From Roseburia sp. AM59-24XD (GTDB lineage: Bacteria; Bacillota; Clostridia; Lachnospirales; Lachnospiraceae): 55,606 nucleotides of DNA. The translations under genes were made by a program, and so were the position numbers. Shown here piece after piece: positions 8,473 to 16,742 of the stretch. The notes under the pieces are model-generated. The model was not told where the DNA came from. It saw nothing but the letters and a program-made list of their open reading frames with translations, and searched no databases. The stretch is taken from NCBI RefSeq assembly GCF_003478445.1, contig NZ_QUET01000025.1, positions 1 to 55,606 on the forward strand, in the 5' to 3' direction. The first letter of the stretch is position 1. Every line of letters starts with the position of its first letter.

Positions 8473-9153
8473 TTATTCGGCAGAATAGTTTGTCTTGCCG
8501 GCTTCTCTGTGACAGACCAGACGGCAGATCGGGTTGCCCTTTTGGAAGAATTTCTCTTCGTATTCGGTCATAACGTTATTCGGTGCCGGACCGTTGGCAT
8601 GCAGATCGAAGCTGCATTCATCGAGGATCCATCCGGTTTCCTTAATCTCCTCCAGAGAGAAATCGAACAGCGGACGGTTATCTGTCTTGAACTGGATCAT
8701 GCCATCCGGTGCCAGGAAACGGTCGTACCGCTCCAGAAACTGGCGGGAGGTCAGACGGCGCTTGGAATGGCGGTCCTTTGGCCATGGATCGGAGAAGTTG
8801 AGGTAGATTTTCTGAACCTCGCCCGGCGCAAAATATTCGTCAATATCTTCGGCGTCCATGCGCAGAAAAAGAAGATTGTCGCTCTCGAGCTCCTCGCGGT
8901 GGTCCAGCGCACGCACCAGAACGCTGGAATATTTCTCGATGCCGATATAATTGATCTCCGGATTCTGACGTGCCATTTCCAGAATGAATTTGCCCTTACC
9001 CATGCCGACTTCGATGTGAACCGGATGATCATTGTGGAAATATTCGGCAGCCCATTTTCCTCTGTAATCAGCACCATCGGCACCGTCGGTCTGGATCGTG
9101 TATTTGTCTTCTAAAATGCGCTCCTGAGAGCCGGGAATATTTCGTAATCGCAT
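8473..9153 (-). CDS. trmB: tRNA (guanine46-N7)-methyltransferase
   Basis: TrmB transfers a methyl group from S-adenosylmethionine to N7 of G46 in the tRNA variable loop. The SAM-binding motif VHIEVGMGKGKFILEMA and the family signature NFSDPWPKDRHSKRRL (catalytic Asp) are both intact, and 226 aa is normal length. The start ATG has a GGAGG site. Cytoplasmic housekeeping enzyme. Confidence 0.97.
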   Translation of the reverse strand: MRLRNIPGSQERILEDKYTIQTDGADGADYRGKWAAEYFHNDHPVHIEVGMGKGKFILEMARQNPEINYIGIEKYSSVLVRALDHREELESDNLLFLRMDAEDIDEYFAPGEVQKIYLNFSDPWPKDRHSKRRLTSRQFLERYDRFLAPDGMIQFKTDNRPLFDFSLEEIKETGWILDECSFDLHANGPAPNNVMTEYEEKFFQKGNPICRLVCHREAGKTNYSAE

Positions 9154-9359
9154 ATCAGTCCTCCATCAATAATATATTGAAATAAGCTGCCGGACAGCAA
9201 TGGTATGGAAATATTGCTATCGTTTTAAATCCTGCAGCATGTCTTTATCCACAAGTAGTTTAAGATAATCGCCGGATAAAGTCAAATTGAAATGCCGCGC
9301 ATAATTCGTTTTATTTTGGACACACTATCATTGTTATAAGGAAGATTAAGAAAAATGAG

Positions 9360-9524
9360 GCAACAAGTTGCTCAGAAAAGGAGGCAAGTGTGTAAAAATA
9401 TTGCTGATGCAATCTTTTTACACAACTATTTGCTTTGGAGTACAAGCAAATAGCTCTGATGGCAGAAGAAAAATCACCTGCGTGAATTTTTCTTCGCCTC
9501 TTCGCAACAAGTTGCTCAGAAAAG
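9360..9524 (+). repeat. 144-bp hairpin cluster flanked by 21-bp direct repeats
   Basis: An exact 21-bp direct repeat, itself containing the palindrome GCAAC-AA-GTTGC, occurs at 9360-9380 and 9504-9524. Between the copies are three hairpins in a row: 9390-9404/9409-9423 (14 of 15 pairs, 4-base loop), 9426-9435/9444-9453 (10 of 10) and 9465-9474/9486-9495 (10 of 10). Each repeat copy runs into a purine-rich ribosome-site-like sequence; the second copy serves the CotF-like gene. It could be a small insertion with target duplication, or a structured leader. Confidence 0.85.
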
Positions 9525-9532
9525 AGGTAGTT

Positions 9533-9991
9533 ATGGTATTAACAGAAAAAGAAACGGCGGCATTGAAGGATCTGCAGTCACAGGAGAAAATCTGTGCGAA
9601 GAAGTATGAGAAATACAGTCAGCAGGCGAAGGATCCGGAACTGAAGAATCTGTTTGAGACGATTCAGAAGGAGGAGCAGAAGCATTACGAATCGCTGGGG
9701 CAGGTGCTAGACGGAACCGTGCCGGAATGCGACTGCAATGACAGCAATGGCAAGGATTACACGCCGAAGGCAACGTATATGTCTGATGATAATTCGGAGG
9801 ATAAGATGAATGACAGCTTTCTGGCGACCGACTGCATCGGCACGGAGAAGCTGGTGTCATCGGAGTACAACACGGATGTCTTTGTGTTTGGCGAGCCGGG
9901 GGTGCGCAAGCTTCTGGCAGACATTCAGGTCGAGGAGCAGAATCACGCGGAAATGCTCTATAAGTATAAGACCGTGAACCGCATGTCATAG
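9533..9991 (+). CDS. Ferritin-like spore coat (CotF-type) protein
   Basis: The 152-aa product begins MVLTEKETAALKDLQSQEK and has two helical blocks ending in IQKEEQKHYESL and IQVEEQNHAEML. This is the ExxH-bearing ferritin-like four-helix pattern of CotF/rubrerythrin-related proteins. In Clostridia these are spore-coat or general stress proteins; metal binding is plausible from the EE-x-x-H pairs. ATG 9533 follows AAGAGGTAG. A longer in-frame reading from 9368 would cover the hairpin cluster and is unlikely. It follows an unusual structured leader. Confidence 0.8.
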   Translation: MVLTEKETAALKDLQSQEKICAKKYEKYSQQAKDPELKNLFETIQKEEQKHYESLGQVLDGTVPECDCNDSNGKDYTPKATYMSDDNSEDKMNDSFLATDCIGTEKLVSSEYNTDVFVFGEPGVRKLLADIQVEEQNHAEMLYKYKTVNRMS

Positions 9992-10026
9992 AGGCAGCTT
10001 GCATAAGCAATTGTGCGGTGACGCGC

Positions 10027-10114
10027 AAAGTGGGTAAGCCCACTTTGTTCCGGTATAGGAAAATGCTCGTAACGTGGTGGAAGCAAGGGCAAAACGCTGG
10101 TTTTGCCCTTTTGT
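10027..10114 (+). terminator. Two hairpins; the second a strong terminator
   Basis: AAAGTGGG/CCCACTTT (10027-10046) is followed by GGGCAAAAC-GCTG-GTTTTGCCC-TTTTT (10087-10114), a 9-bp stem with a U-tract. The second terminates the CotF-like gene. The rest of the gap to 10293 holds two copies of CTCCGGGG but no promoter I can support. Confidence 0.85.
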
Positions 10115-10293
10115 TCTTGGACGTATCGTGAATGCTCCGGGGGTAAACACTCCGGGGCGTTTCTACATATATTAAGAAAGTGTTCGCCGGGACTTTTGAC
10201 ACTCCTTTGACGATACCCGTGCCACATGTTATGATTGGGTTATCAATAACGGAGCATGAATGCCGCGTCAGGGGCGGCAGAATGGGGGCACGT

Positions 10294-11988
10294 ATGAAGA
10301 AATTTCGATGGGTTGCAATTGTAGTTGGGATGATCCTTGTGGCAGCTATTGTGTTTTGCACGAAGGGAATCCGGCTGGAGCGTGATGAAGGCTCCTCACA
10401 GGGAGGGGAGCAGGTGGCAGTACAGACGGAGCTGCCGGCGGAAACGGAGACTACGCCGACCGAAGTGCCGCAGGATGAGACAGTAGATGATCTGGCGGAA
10501 CAGGTGCCGGAGGATCCGAATCTGACGACGCTCTATGTGTATGATGAGGCGGCAGAGTCGTTCGGACTGCAGGACATGGGCTGGTTTGCGGATATCATGG
10601 CAAAGCGGTTCGGTGTGAGATTATATATGCTCAAGCATGTCGCGGCGACAAGGCTGGGCGATGATGTGTACCGAAAAATGGACATAGCGATCTGGGATAC
10701 AGAGTCATCGTCCTATTATGTACAGGCGAAAGCGGAGGGGCGTCTGGAGAATATTCAGGTGTCGCATATGAAGAACGGAAAGGTAATCTCGATCGGTGTG
10801 CGGTCTGTGAATAAGAAGCTGTGCCGTAAGATCGTGAAATATATGAATTCTTCGGAGGCACAGATGGAGGCAACCTACGGTCCGAAGAAGATCTGCTGGT
10901 ATTACCGGAAAGGAAAGGCGTATCTGACCGAGACGGGTGCGAGATGTATCGTCGATGCAGGCTGTAAGCTGGATGCCGGTCTGTCGGGACGCCGCAGCTT
11001 TTCGGAGGGACATTGCCCGATGTCATACCGTCTTGGTGAGATGTCGGACATTGATCCGAAGACCGGGGAGAGCTATGACGTTCTGGAAAAGACACGCCGC
11101 GTGGAGACGAAGGCGAAAAAGGGAGACCGGAATGCCGGTAAGGCTACGGCAGCTCCGAACCTTGCCGGGACTGCCAGAAATGACAAAAAGATCGGCAAGG
11201 ATGTGTCCCAAATATTGGTCACATATAATATGAGAGGTTATCGTGCACTGGGAACGCGGACACTGGATGCATCACAGTTAAAGCAGGTGACCGAGTGGTT
11301 TGATGAGCTTAAGCTGACCAAACGTAAGAAGCCGGCGGAGGGGGATTCAGACTACACATCATGGCAGGATACGAAGGATAATTTCATTCACTACCGGTTA
11401 AAGGGTGGCAAATATAAGAATGTAATCTATTATCCGCAGACAGAGGTTGTACAGATTGATAAAAAGTGGTATAACAATTCTGTTTCCGTGGAACGGACAC
11501 CGGCAGACACTTTCGCTAAGGGTGCCGGCAGTGATGGAACTTCATTCTATATTTATGGAAAGAAGTACGATCTGCGGGAGCAGGATGCGAATGTAAAGGC
11601 AATCCTGTACTGCGAGGATGTGGGAGCCGATGTTGCAGTGATCTGCCGTTTGAAAAAGGGCGGCGATGCCGCATTTATCTATGACCGCGTGTATCGAAAG
11701 TTTATCGCCGAGCGGAAGGGCACACACTTTGCGCTGAGCAGCCGCGAGGATGGCAATACGCTTGAGGACGGCATTTATGTGGATCCGAAGGGTGCTGTCA
11801 GAGATTACACCGGCGCACTGTACGGAAAAAAGATTGAACTCAAAAAGGGAGAGAAGATCTGCAGTCTGTATCAGCCGGATGGCAAGACGGAGTGGTGGAC
11901 GATGATCGCAGATATCAGAGCCAATGATGTCCGCAATATCGAGATCGAGAAAGTGTCCGCTCAAAAGACAACGCCCAAAAAGCAGTGA
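10294..11988 (+). CDS. Membrane-anchored hypothetical protein
   Basis: Starting at ATG 10294 (purine-rich site GGGGGCAC), the 564-aa product has a basic N-terminus and one membrane segment (WVAIVVGMILVAAIVF), followed by a Glu/Thr-rich linker, so it is probably exported and anchored. The part beginning LTTLYVYDEAAESFGLQDMG recalls the N-lobe of extracellular solute-binding proteins, but the resemblance is weak. Further parts are beta-rich with many Lys/Tyr. I cannot assign a function. An ABC exporter gene follows 52 bases downstream in the same direction. Confidence 0.7.
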   Translation: MKKFRWVAIVVGMILVAAIVFCTKGIRLERDEGSSQGGEQVAVQTELPAETETTPTEVPQDETVDDLAEQVPEDPNLTTLYVYDEAAESFGLQDMGWFADIMAKRFGVRLYMLKHVAATRLGDDVYRKMDIAIWDTESSSYYVQAKAEGRLENIQVSHMKNGKVISIGVRSVNKKLCRKIVKYMNSSEAQMEATYGPKKICWYYRKGKAYLTETGARCIVDAGCKLDAGLSGRRSFSEGHCPMSYRLGEMSDIDPKTGESYDVLEKTRRVETKAKKGDRNAGKATAAPNLAGTARNDKKIGKDVSQILVTYNMRGYRALGTRTLDASQLKQVTEWFDELKLTKRKKPAEGDSDYTSWQDTKDNFIHYRLKGGKYKNVIYYPQTEVVQIDKKWYNNSVSVERTPADTFAKGAGSDGTSFYIYGKKYDLREQDANVKAILYCEDVGADVAVICRLKKGGDAAFIYDRVYRKFIAERKGTHFALSSREDGNTLEDGIYVDPKGAVRDYTGALYGKKIELKKGEKICSLYQPDGKTEWWTMIADIRANDVRNIEIEKVSAQKTTPKKQ

Positions 11989-12040
11989 CAGAATGACCAA
12001 ACAGAACGACAAAATGAAATGAGAAAAAGAGGTAAGGAAA

Positions 12041-13765
12041 GTGCATACATTAAAAAAGTTTATTCCATATTATTCTCCATACAAAGCAGTGTTTTTCCTG
12101 GATCTGATCTGTGCGGCAATGATCAGCCTGATCGATCTGGCATATCCGCAGATTCTTCGGACAATGACAAAGACGATTTTTGCGGGGGAGTCCGCTGCGA
12201 TATTAAAGGCACTTGTGCCGATCGGGCTGGCGATGCTTGCCATGTACATTGTACAGATGCTTTGCAAATATTACGTCAGTTATCAGGGTCATATGATGGG
12301 TGCCAATATGGAGCGCGATATGCGGCAGCAGCTTTTTGATCATTATGAGAAGCTTTCCTTTGCTTATTATGACCAGAACAATTCCGGGCAGATGATGAGC
12401 AAGCTGGTGTCCGATCTGTTTGATATTTCCGAGATGGCACACCATGGACCGGAGAATCTTTTTATTTCACTGATTAAGATCATAGGCTCTTTTGTGTTTC
12501 TGTTTCTGATCAATGGACGGCTTGCTGTCCCACTTTTGGTACTCGTATTTTTCATGATCCTGTTTTCGTATGGACAGAACAAACGGATGCAGGCAACCTT
12601 TATGGATAACCGGCAAAAGATCGGTGATATCAACTCGAGCTTGCAGGACACATTGGCGGGAATCCGTGTTGTGCAGTCCTTTGCCAATGAAGAAATTGAG
12701 CGTGAGAAATTTTGCCACAGCAATGAAAATTTTCTGAAATCCAAGAACGCCAATTATCGCTGCATGGGGACGTTTATGAGCGGCAACCTGTTCTTTCAGG
12801 GGCTGATGTATCTGGTGACGCTTGTATTTGGCGGCTGGCTGATCGCGAAGGGTCAGATGGAGGTGGCAGATCTTGCCATGTATGCGCTCTATATCGGAAT
12901 CTTTATCAGTCCGATCCAGATTCTTGTGGAGCTGACGGAAATGATGCAAAAGGGACTTTCCGGCTTCCGCCGTTTTCTGGCGGTCGTGGAGACGGAGCCG
13001 GACATTGTGGATGCACCGGATGCCACAGAGCTGACGGACGTGAAGGGCGAGGTGGAATACGACAATGTTTCCTTTCATTACAGCGATGATGACACGCTGG
13101 TGCTGGCAGATGTGTCCTTCCGTATTAAGGCTGGCAGATCGATTGCGCTGGTCGGACCGTCCGGAAGCGGTAAGACGACGATCTGTTCCCTGCTTCCGCG
13201 GTTTTATGATGTGACCGGCGGCACGATCCGAATTGATGGAAAGGATGTGCGCAGCCTGACGCTGGAGAGCCTTCGAAATCAGATCGGTCTGGTGCAGCAG
13301 GAAGTGTATCTGTTCTGCGGCACGATTCGGGAGAATATTGCGTATGGCAAGCCGGGGGCTTCGATGGAGGAGATCATTGACGCGGCAAAGAAAGCCAATA
13401 TTCATGACTTCATTATGTCCCTGCCGGATGGATATGACAGTTATGTGGGAGAGCGTGGAACCCGTCTTTCGGGTGGACAGAAGCAGCGTATTTCGATTGC
13501 ACGTGTTTTTCTGAAGAATCCGCCGATCCTGATCTTAGATGAGGCAACAAGTGCACTGGATAATGAAAGTGAGCGCTGGATACAGCACAGTCTGGAAGAA
13601 CTTGCGAAAAACAGAACGACCATCACTATTGCTCATCGCCTGTCAACCATAAGGAATGCAGACGAGATCTTAGTGGTGGCCGATACCGGTATTGCCGAGC
13701 GTGGTACTCATGACGAGCTGCTGGCGTTAAATGGAATTTATGCACATTATAATGAAATGGCGTAA
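12041..13765 (+). CDS. ABC exporter, fused permease-ATPase (MsbA/MdlB type)
   Basis: A 574-aa half-transporter: six membrane segments in residues ~15-300, then an ATPase with Walker A GPSGSGKTT, Q-loop QQEVYLF, signature LSGGQKQR, Walker B ILILDEATSALD and the switch His in TIAHRLSTI. It is complete, so it can act as a homodimer exporting lipids, peptides or drugs. The start is GTG with GAGGTAAGG upstream. There is no second half-transporter beside it, which favours homodimer function. The substrate is not evident. Confidence 0.92.
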   Translation: MHTLKKFIPYYSPYKAVFFLDLICAAMISLIDLAYPQILRTMTKTIFAGESAAILKALVPIGLAMLAMYIVQMLCKYYVSYQGHMMGANMERDMRQQLFDHYEKLSFAYYDQNNSGQMMSKLVSDLFDISEMAHHGPENLFISLIKIIGSFVFLFLINGRLAVPLLVLVFFMILFSYGQNKRMQATFMDNRQKIGDINSSLQDTLAGIRVVQSFANEEIEREKFCHSNENFLKSKNANYRCMGTFMSGNLFFQGLMYLVTLVFGGWLIAKGQMEVADLAMYALYIGIFISPIQILVELTEMMQKGLSGFRRFLAVVETEPDIVDAPDATELTDVKGEVEYDNVSFHYSDDDTLVLADVSFRIKAGRSIALVGPSGSGKTTICSLLPRFYDVTGGTIRIDGKDVRSLTLESLRNQIGLVQQEVYLFCGTIRENIAYGKPGASMEEIIDAAKKANIHDFIMSLPDGYDSYVGERGTRLSGGQKQRISIARVFLKNPPILILDEATSALDNESERWIQHSLEELAKNRTTITIAHRLSTIRNADEILVVADTGIAERGTHDELLALNGIYAHYNEMA

Positions 13766-13789
13766 TCCGAATGTCAGAAAAACATAAAG

Positions 13790-13822
13790 TTTTCTTAAGA
13801 AAAACGAGCGGATTTCTTAAAG
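13790..13822 (+). promoter_or_regulatory. Direct repeats upstream of the two-component/ABC cluster
   Basis: TTTCTTAA occurs at 13791-13798 and 13813-13820, start to start 22 bases (two helical turns). This could be a binding site for an OmpR-type regulator, perhaps the one encoded next. No convincing -35/-10 pair is visible nearby. Confidence 0.35.
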
Positions 13823-13919
13823 CTTATCTGTTATCTTGATAATGGGAAACAAAAGACGGATGGCGGGCGCTTGCCGGAACGGATCAAAGCGCCCTGCCGC
13901 TTAGAAAGGTGCGATCATT

Positions 13920-14096
13920 ATGAAGAGAAGAGGTAACGTAAGAAGCAGCGAGAAAAAGGGAAACGGTAAGAAAGTGGTTGTCAGCATGATCCTGCTGATC
14001 GTGGTGGCATGTGTGGCAGTGTACGGAATTGCATTATATCATGGGACGCCGCATGGCAATGATTATATAGAGATGGAGAATGGAAACGCATCATGA
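13920..14096 (+). CDS. Small single-pass membrane protein, 58 aa
   Basis: ATG preceded by TTAGAAAGGTG. The product has a strongly basic N-terminus, one hydrophobic helix (residues ~19-40), then a short polar tail ending in MENGNAS. Its stop overlaps the response regulator start (ATGA), so it is translationally coupled. Small membrane proteins leading kinase/regulator/ABC operons can modulate the kinase; that role is inferred. Confidence 0.75.
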   Translation: MKRRGNVRSSEKKGNGKKVVVSMILLIVVACVAVYGIALYHGTPHGNDYIEMENGNAS

Positions 14097-14770
14097 CGAA
14101 GATATTGTTGGTAGAGGATGACCGGGAGATTGTAAAAAACTTAAGCCTTTTTCTGAAGGAGGAGGGCTTTAGCGTGCAGGCGGTCTCCGGCCAGAAGGCT
14201 GCCATGGAGCAGATCGAGGAGCATGGTCAGGAGATAGATCTGGTACTTTTGGATGTGTCTCTTGAGGATGGCAATGGATTTGCGGTGTGTGCCGCGATCA
14301 AGGCAAACACAGAGATTCCGGTGATCTTTCTGACGGCATCCGGCGATGAGTACAGCACTGTGACGGGGCTTGATATGGGGGCAGATGATTATATCAGTAA
14401 GCCGTTTCGTCCGAGGGAGCTGATCTCGCGCATGAAGGGTGTGCTGCGGCGGTGTGGCAGGACACAGTCGGTGTTAGAGCTGGGCGATGTCCGTGTGGAC
14501 ACGCTGGGCGGCACTGTAACGAAGAACGGACAGGAGATCATTCTGTCGGCACTGGAGTACCGGCTTTTACTGGTGTTTATCAATAATAAGGGAATCGTTC
14601 TGACACGGAATAAACTGTTGGAGGAAATCTGGGATGCCGCGGGGGAGTATGTCAACGATAATACGTTGACGGTTTATATCAAGCGGCTGCGCCAGAAGAT
14701 TGAGGATGATCCGCAGGAGCCTGTGCTGATCCGCACGATCCGGGGCATGGGATACCGGGCGGACGCATAA
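14093..14770 (+). CDS. OmpR-family response regulator
   Basis: The 225-aa protein has a receiver domain (acidic pair ED at 8-9, phospho-acceptor Asp54 in VLLDVSLEDG, Thr in FLTAS, Lys in SKPFRP) and a C-terminal winged helix ending IRTIRGMGYRADA. It partners the kinase 120 bases downstream. The likely target is the ABC transporter downstream, whose upstream region carries three 11-bp-spaced repeats. The set resembles BceRS-BceAB antimicrobial-peptide modules, but the inducer is unknown. Confidence 0.95.
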   Translation: MTKILLVEDDREIVKNLSLFLKEEGFSVQAVSGQKAAMEQIEEHGQEIDLVLLDVSLEDGNGFAVCAAIKANTEIPVIFLTASGDEYSTVTGLDMGADDYISKPFRPRELISRMKGVLRRCGRTQSVLELGDVRVDTLGGTVTKNGQEIILSALEYRLLLVFINNKGIVLTRNKLLEEIWDAAGEYVNDNTLTVYIKRLRQKIEDDPQEPVLIRTIRGMGYRADA

Positions 14771-14889
14771 ATTAATGCGTTGGCATAGAAAGGGCACACT
14801 GGTATTATGGGATAAATTGCGACAAAATATTACGGCAGGACAGAAACGGACACGGTCGTTTGGCAGCAGTACAGAAGTGGGGATAATAT

Positions 14890-15900
14890 ATGAAGCTATT
14901 TCGAAATCCCGAGATCAAGAGGGAGATTCTTTACTATATAATTGTGTATCTGGCAGGAGCAGCGCTGGCATTCCGGCAGCTTGGCGGTAAGGGCGCAGGA
15001 ATCGTCCTTCCGGCAGGCGCGGCAGCGCTGGTTCTGCATTTGTGTTTTACGGCGAAACGTTACCGGCGGATCGCACAGATGTCCGAAAAGATGGACAGTA
15101 TTCTGCATGATGACGGAGAAACGCTACTGCAGGATTGTCAGGAGGGCGAGCTTGCAGTGCTTCACACGCAGCTAAGCAAGCTGGTGCTCCGAATGCGGGA
15201 GCAGGCGGGCAATCTTCAGCAGGACAAGATCTTTCTGGCAGATGCACTGGCAGATATTTCGCATCAGCTCAAGACGCCGCTGACCTCGCTGCAGCTTCTG
15301 GCAAGCTTTCTGCAGGAGGATGAAGTCAGCACTGAGCGTCGCCGTGAGATTGCGCGTGATATTGTGACATTGCTTGGCAGGATCGACTGGCTGGTGTATG
15401 CACTTCTGAAAATGTCGCGGCTGGACGCCGGAACATCCGGCATGAAGGAGGAGACGGTTTCGGTCGCAGAGCTTACGGAGCAGGCATATCAGCTTGTTGC
15501 GGTGTCCATGGATCTGCGGGATATCCGCTGGGATTGTCAGGTGGAGCCGGAGACGTCCTTTACGGGCGACATGTCCTGGAGCGTGGAAGCGGTCGGTAAT
15601 ATTTTGAAAAACTGTATGGAATATTCCGAACCCGGCGGGGCAATTCATGTGACGGGAACGGAGAATCCGCTGTATACGGAGCTTGTGATCCGGGACGAGG
15701 GCAAGGGGATTGCGCCGGAGGATCTGCCACACCTGTTTGAGCGCTTTTACCGTGGTAAGCAGAACAGCACAGAGAGCGTGGGAATCGGCCTGTCACTGGC
15801 ACAGAAGATCATCGTGCAGCAGAACGGTACGATACAGGTGAAGAATGCGCCGGATCGGGGAGCGATATTTACGATCCGTTTCTATAAAACAGTGGTATAA
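14890..15900 (+). CDS. Sensor histidine kinase (BceS-like architecture)
   Basis: A 336-aa kinase with two closely spaced membrane helices (residues ~13-30 and ~36-53) and almost no extracellular loop, as in intramembrane-sensing kinases that read the state of a partner ABC permease. The DHp His125 lies in ISHQLKTPLTSL; the ATPase has NCMEYS (N box), DEGKGIAPED (G1) and GIGLSLAQKI (G2). The short N-terminus and the adjacent FtsX-type transporter support a flux-sensing, Bce-like role. Confidence 0.93.
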   Translation: MKLFRNPEIKREILYYIIVYLAGAALAFRQLGGKGAGIVLPAGAAALVLHLCFTAKRYRRIAQMSEKMDSILHDDGETLLQDCQEGELAVLHTQLSKLVLRMREQAGNLQQDKIFLADALADISHQLKTPLTSLQLLASFLQEDEVSTERRREIARDIVTLLGRIDWLVYALLKMSRLDAGTSGMKEETVSVAELTEQAYQLVAVSMDLRDIRWDCQVEPETSFTGDMSWSVEAVGNILKNCMEYSEPGGAIHVTGTENPLYTELVIRDEGKGIAPEDLPHLFERFYRGKQNSTESVGIGLSLAQKIIVQQNGTIQVKNAPDRGAIFTIRFYKTVV

Positions 15901-15908
15901 GAACGAAA

Positions 15909-15946
15909 GTGACGAAACTGTCACAATAAAGTCACCGCCCTGTCAT
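15909..15946 (+). promoter_or_regulatory. Three 11-bp-spaced direct repeats: probable OmpR-type operator
   Basis: TGTCAC (15919), AGTCAC (15930) and TGTCAT (15941) start exactly 11 bases apart. An additional AGTGAC at 15909 makes an inverted match with the first. One-turn spacing of direct repeats is the classical layout for dimers of OmpR/PhoB-type regulators. The site lies between the kinase and the ABC ATPase, about 110-150 bases before the ATPase start, as expected for a regulator controlling its transporter. Confidence 0.7.
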
Positions 15947-16058
15947 CTCATTCCATTATCATCTTATGATGTAAGATGCAAAGGGCAAAAGCAGATAGCA
16001 ACGGAGTGATCTGTGACATCCGCTGCAATGAAAGCAGAACAGAAAGGAATGAGAAACG

Positions 16059-16742
16059 ATGGAGATATTAAAGGTAGAACATCTGAAAAAGACATACGGA
16101 GAGGGAGAGAATGCGGTTCACGCATTGGACGATGTATCTTTTTCGGTAGAGAAGGGGGAATTTGTGGCGATCATCGGACCGTCCGGCTCCGGTAAATCAA
16201 CCCTGTTGCACATTCTCGGTGCTGTCGATGTACCAACATCAGGAAAAGTATATATGGGCGGTCAGGACGTATTTGCACAGAATGAGGAGGAGCTGGCGGT
16301 GTTTCGGCGCCGTCAGGTGGGGCTGATCTATCAGTTCTATAATCTGATCCCGGTATTAAATGTACGTGAAAATATTACGCTGCCGATCCTGATGGATGGG
16401 CGCAAGGTCAATGAGAAACGTCTGCAGGACATGATTCACACGCTGCACCTCGAGGGAAGAGAAAAGCATCTTCCGAACCAGCTTTCCGGTGGTCAGCAGC
16501 AGAGAGTTTCCATTGGAAGAGCATTGATGAATGCACCGGCAGTTGTGCTTGCCGACGAACCGACCGGTAATCTGGACAGCCGCAACAGCCATGAGATCAT
16601 GGGACTTTTGAAGGAGTCCAACAAGGCGTACGACCAGACGCTGATCATGATCACGCATGACGAAAGCATTGCCCTGCAGGCAGATCGTATCATTGCGATC
16701 GAGGACGGCAGGATCACAAGAGATGAGGTGATCCGGTCATGA
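16059..16742 (+). CDS. ABC transporter ATPase (MacB/BceA-like)
   Basis: The 227-aa subunit has Walker A GPSGSGKST, Q-loop YQFYNLIPVLNV, signature LSGGQQQRVSIGRA, Walker B VVLADEPTGNLD and switch His in ITHDES. The LADEPTGNLD form is typical of the MacB/LolD/BceA group that powers FtsX-type permeases. The stop overlaps the permease start. It probably removes or senses an antimicrobial compound at the membrane, inferred from the adjacent two-component genes. Confidence 0.95.
   Translation: MEILKVEHLKKTYGEGENAVHALDDVSFSVEKGEFVAIIGPSGSGKSTLLHILGAVDVPTSGKVYMGGQDVFAQNEEELAVFRRRQVGLIYQFYNLIPVLNVRENITLPILMDGRKVNEKRLQDMIHTLHLEGREKHLPNQLSGGQQQRVSIGRALMNAPAVVLADEPTGNLDSRNSHEIMGLLKESNKAYDQTLIMITHDESIALQADRIIAIEDGRITRDEVIRS

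Noticed and set aside
8254..9114. Plus-strand frame opposite trmB
   Set aside because: TrmB is unmistakable on the minus strand.
12467..13405. Minus-strand frame opposite the ABC exporter
   Set aside because: The plus strand has complete exporter motifs; the minus product is His/Arg-rich and unlike a protein family.
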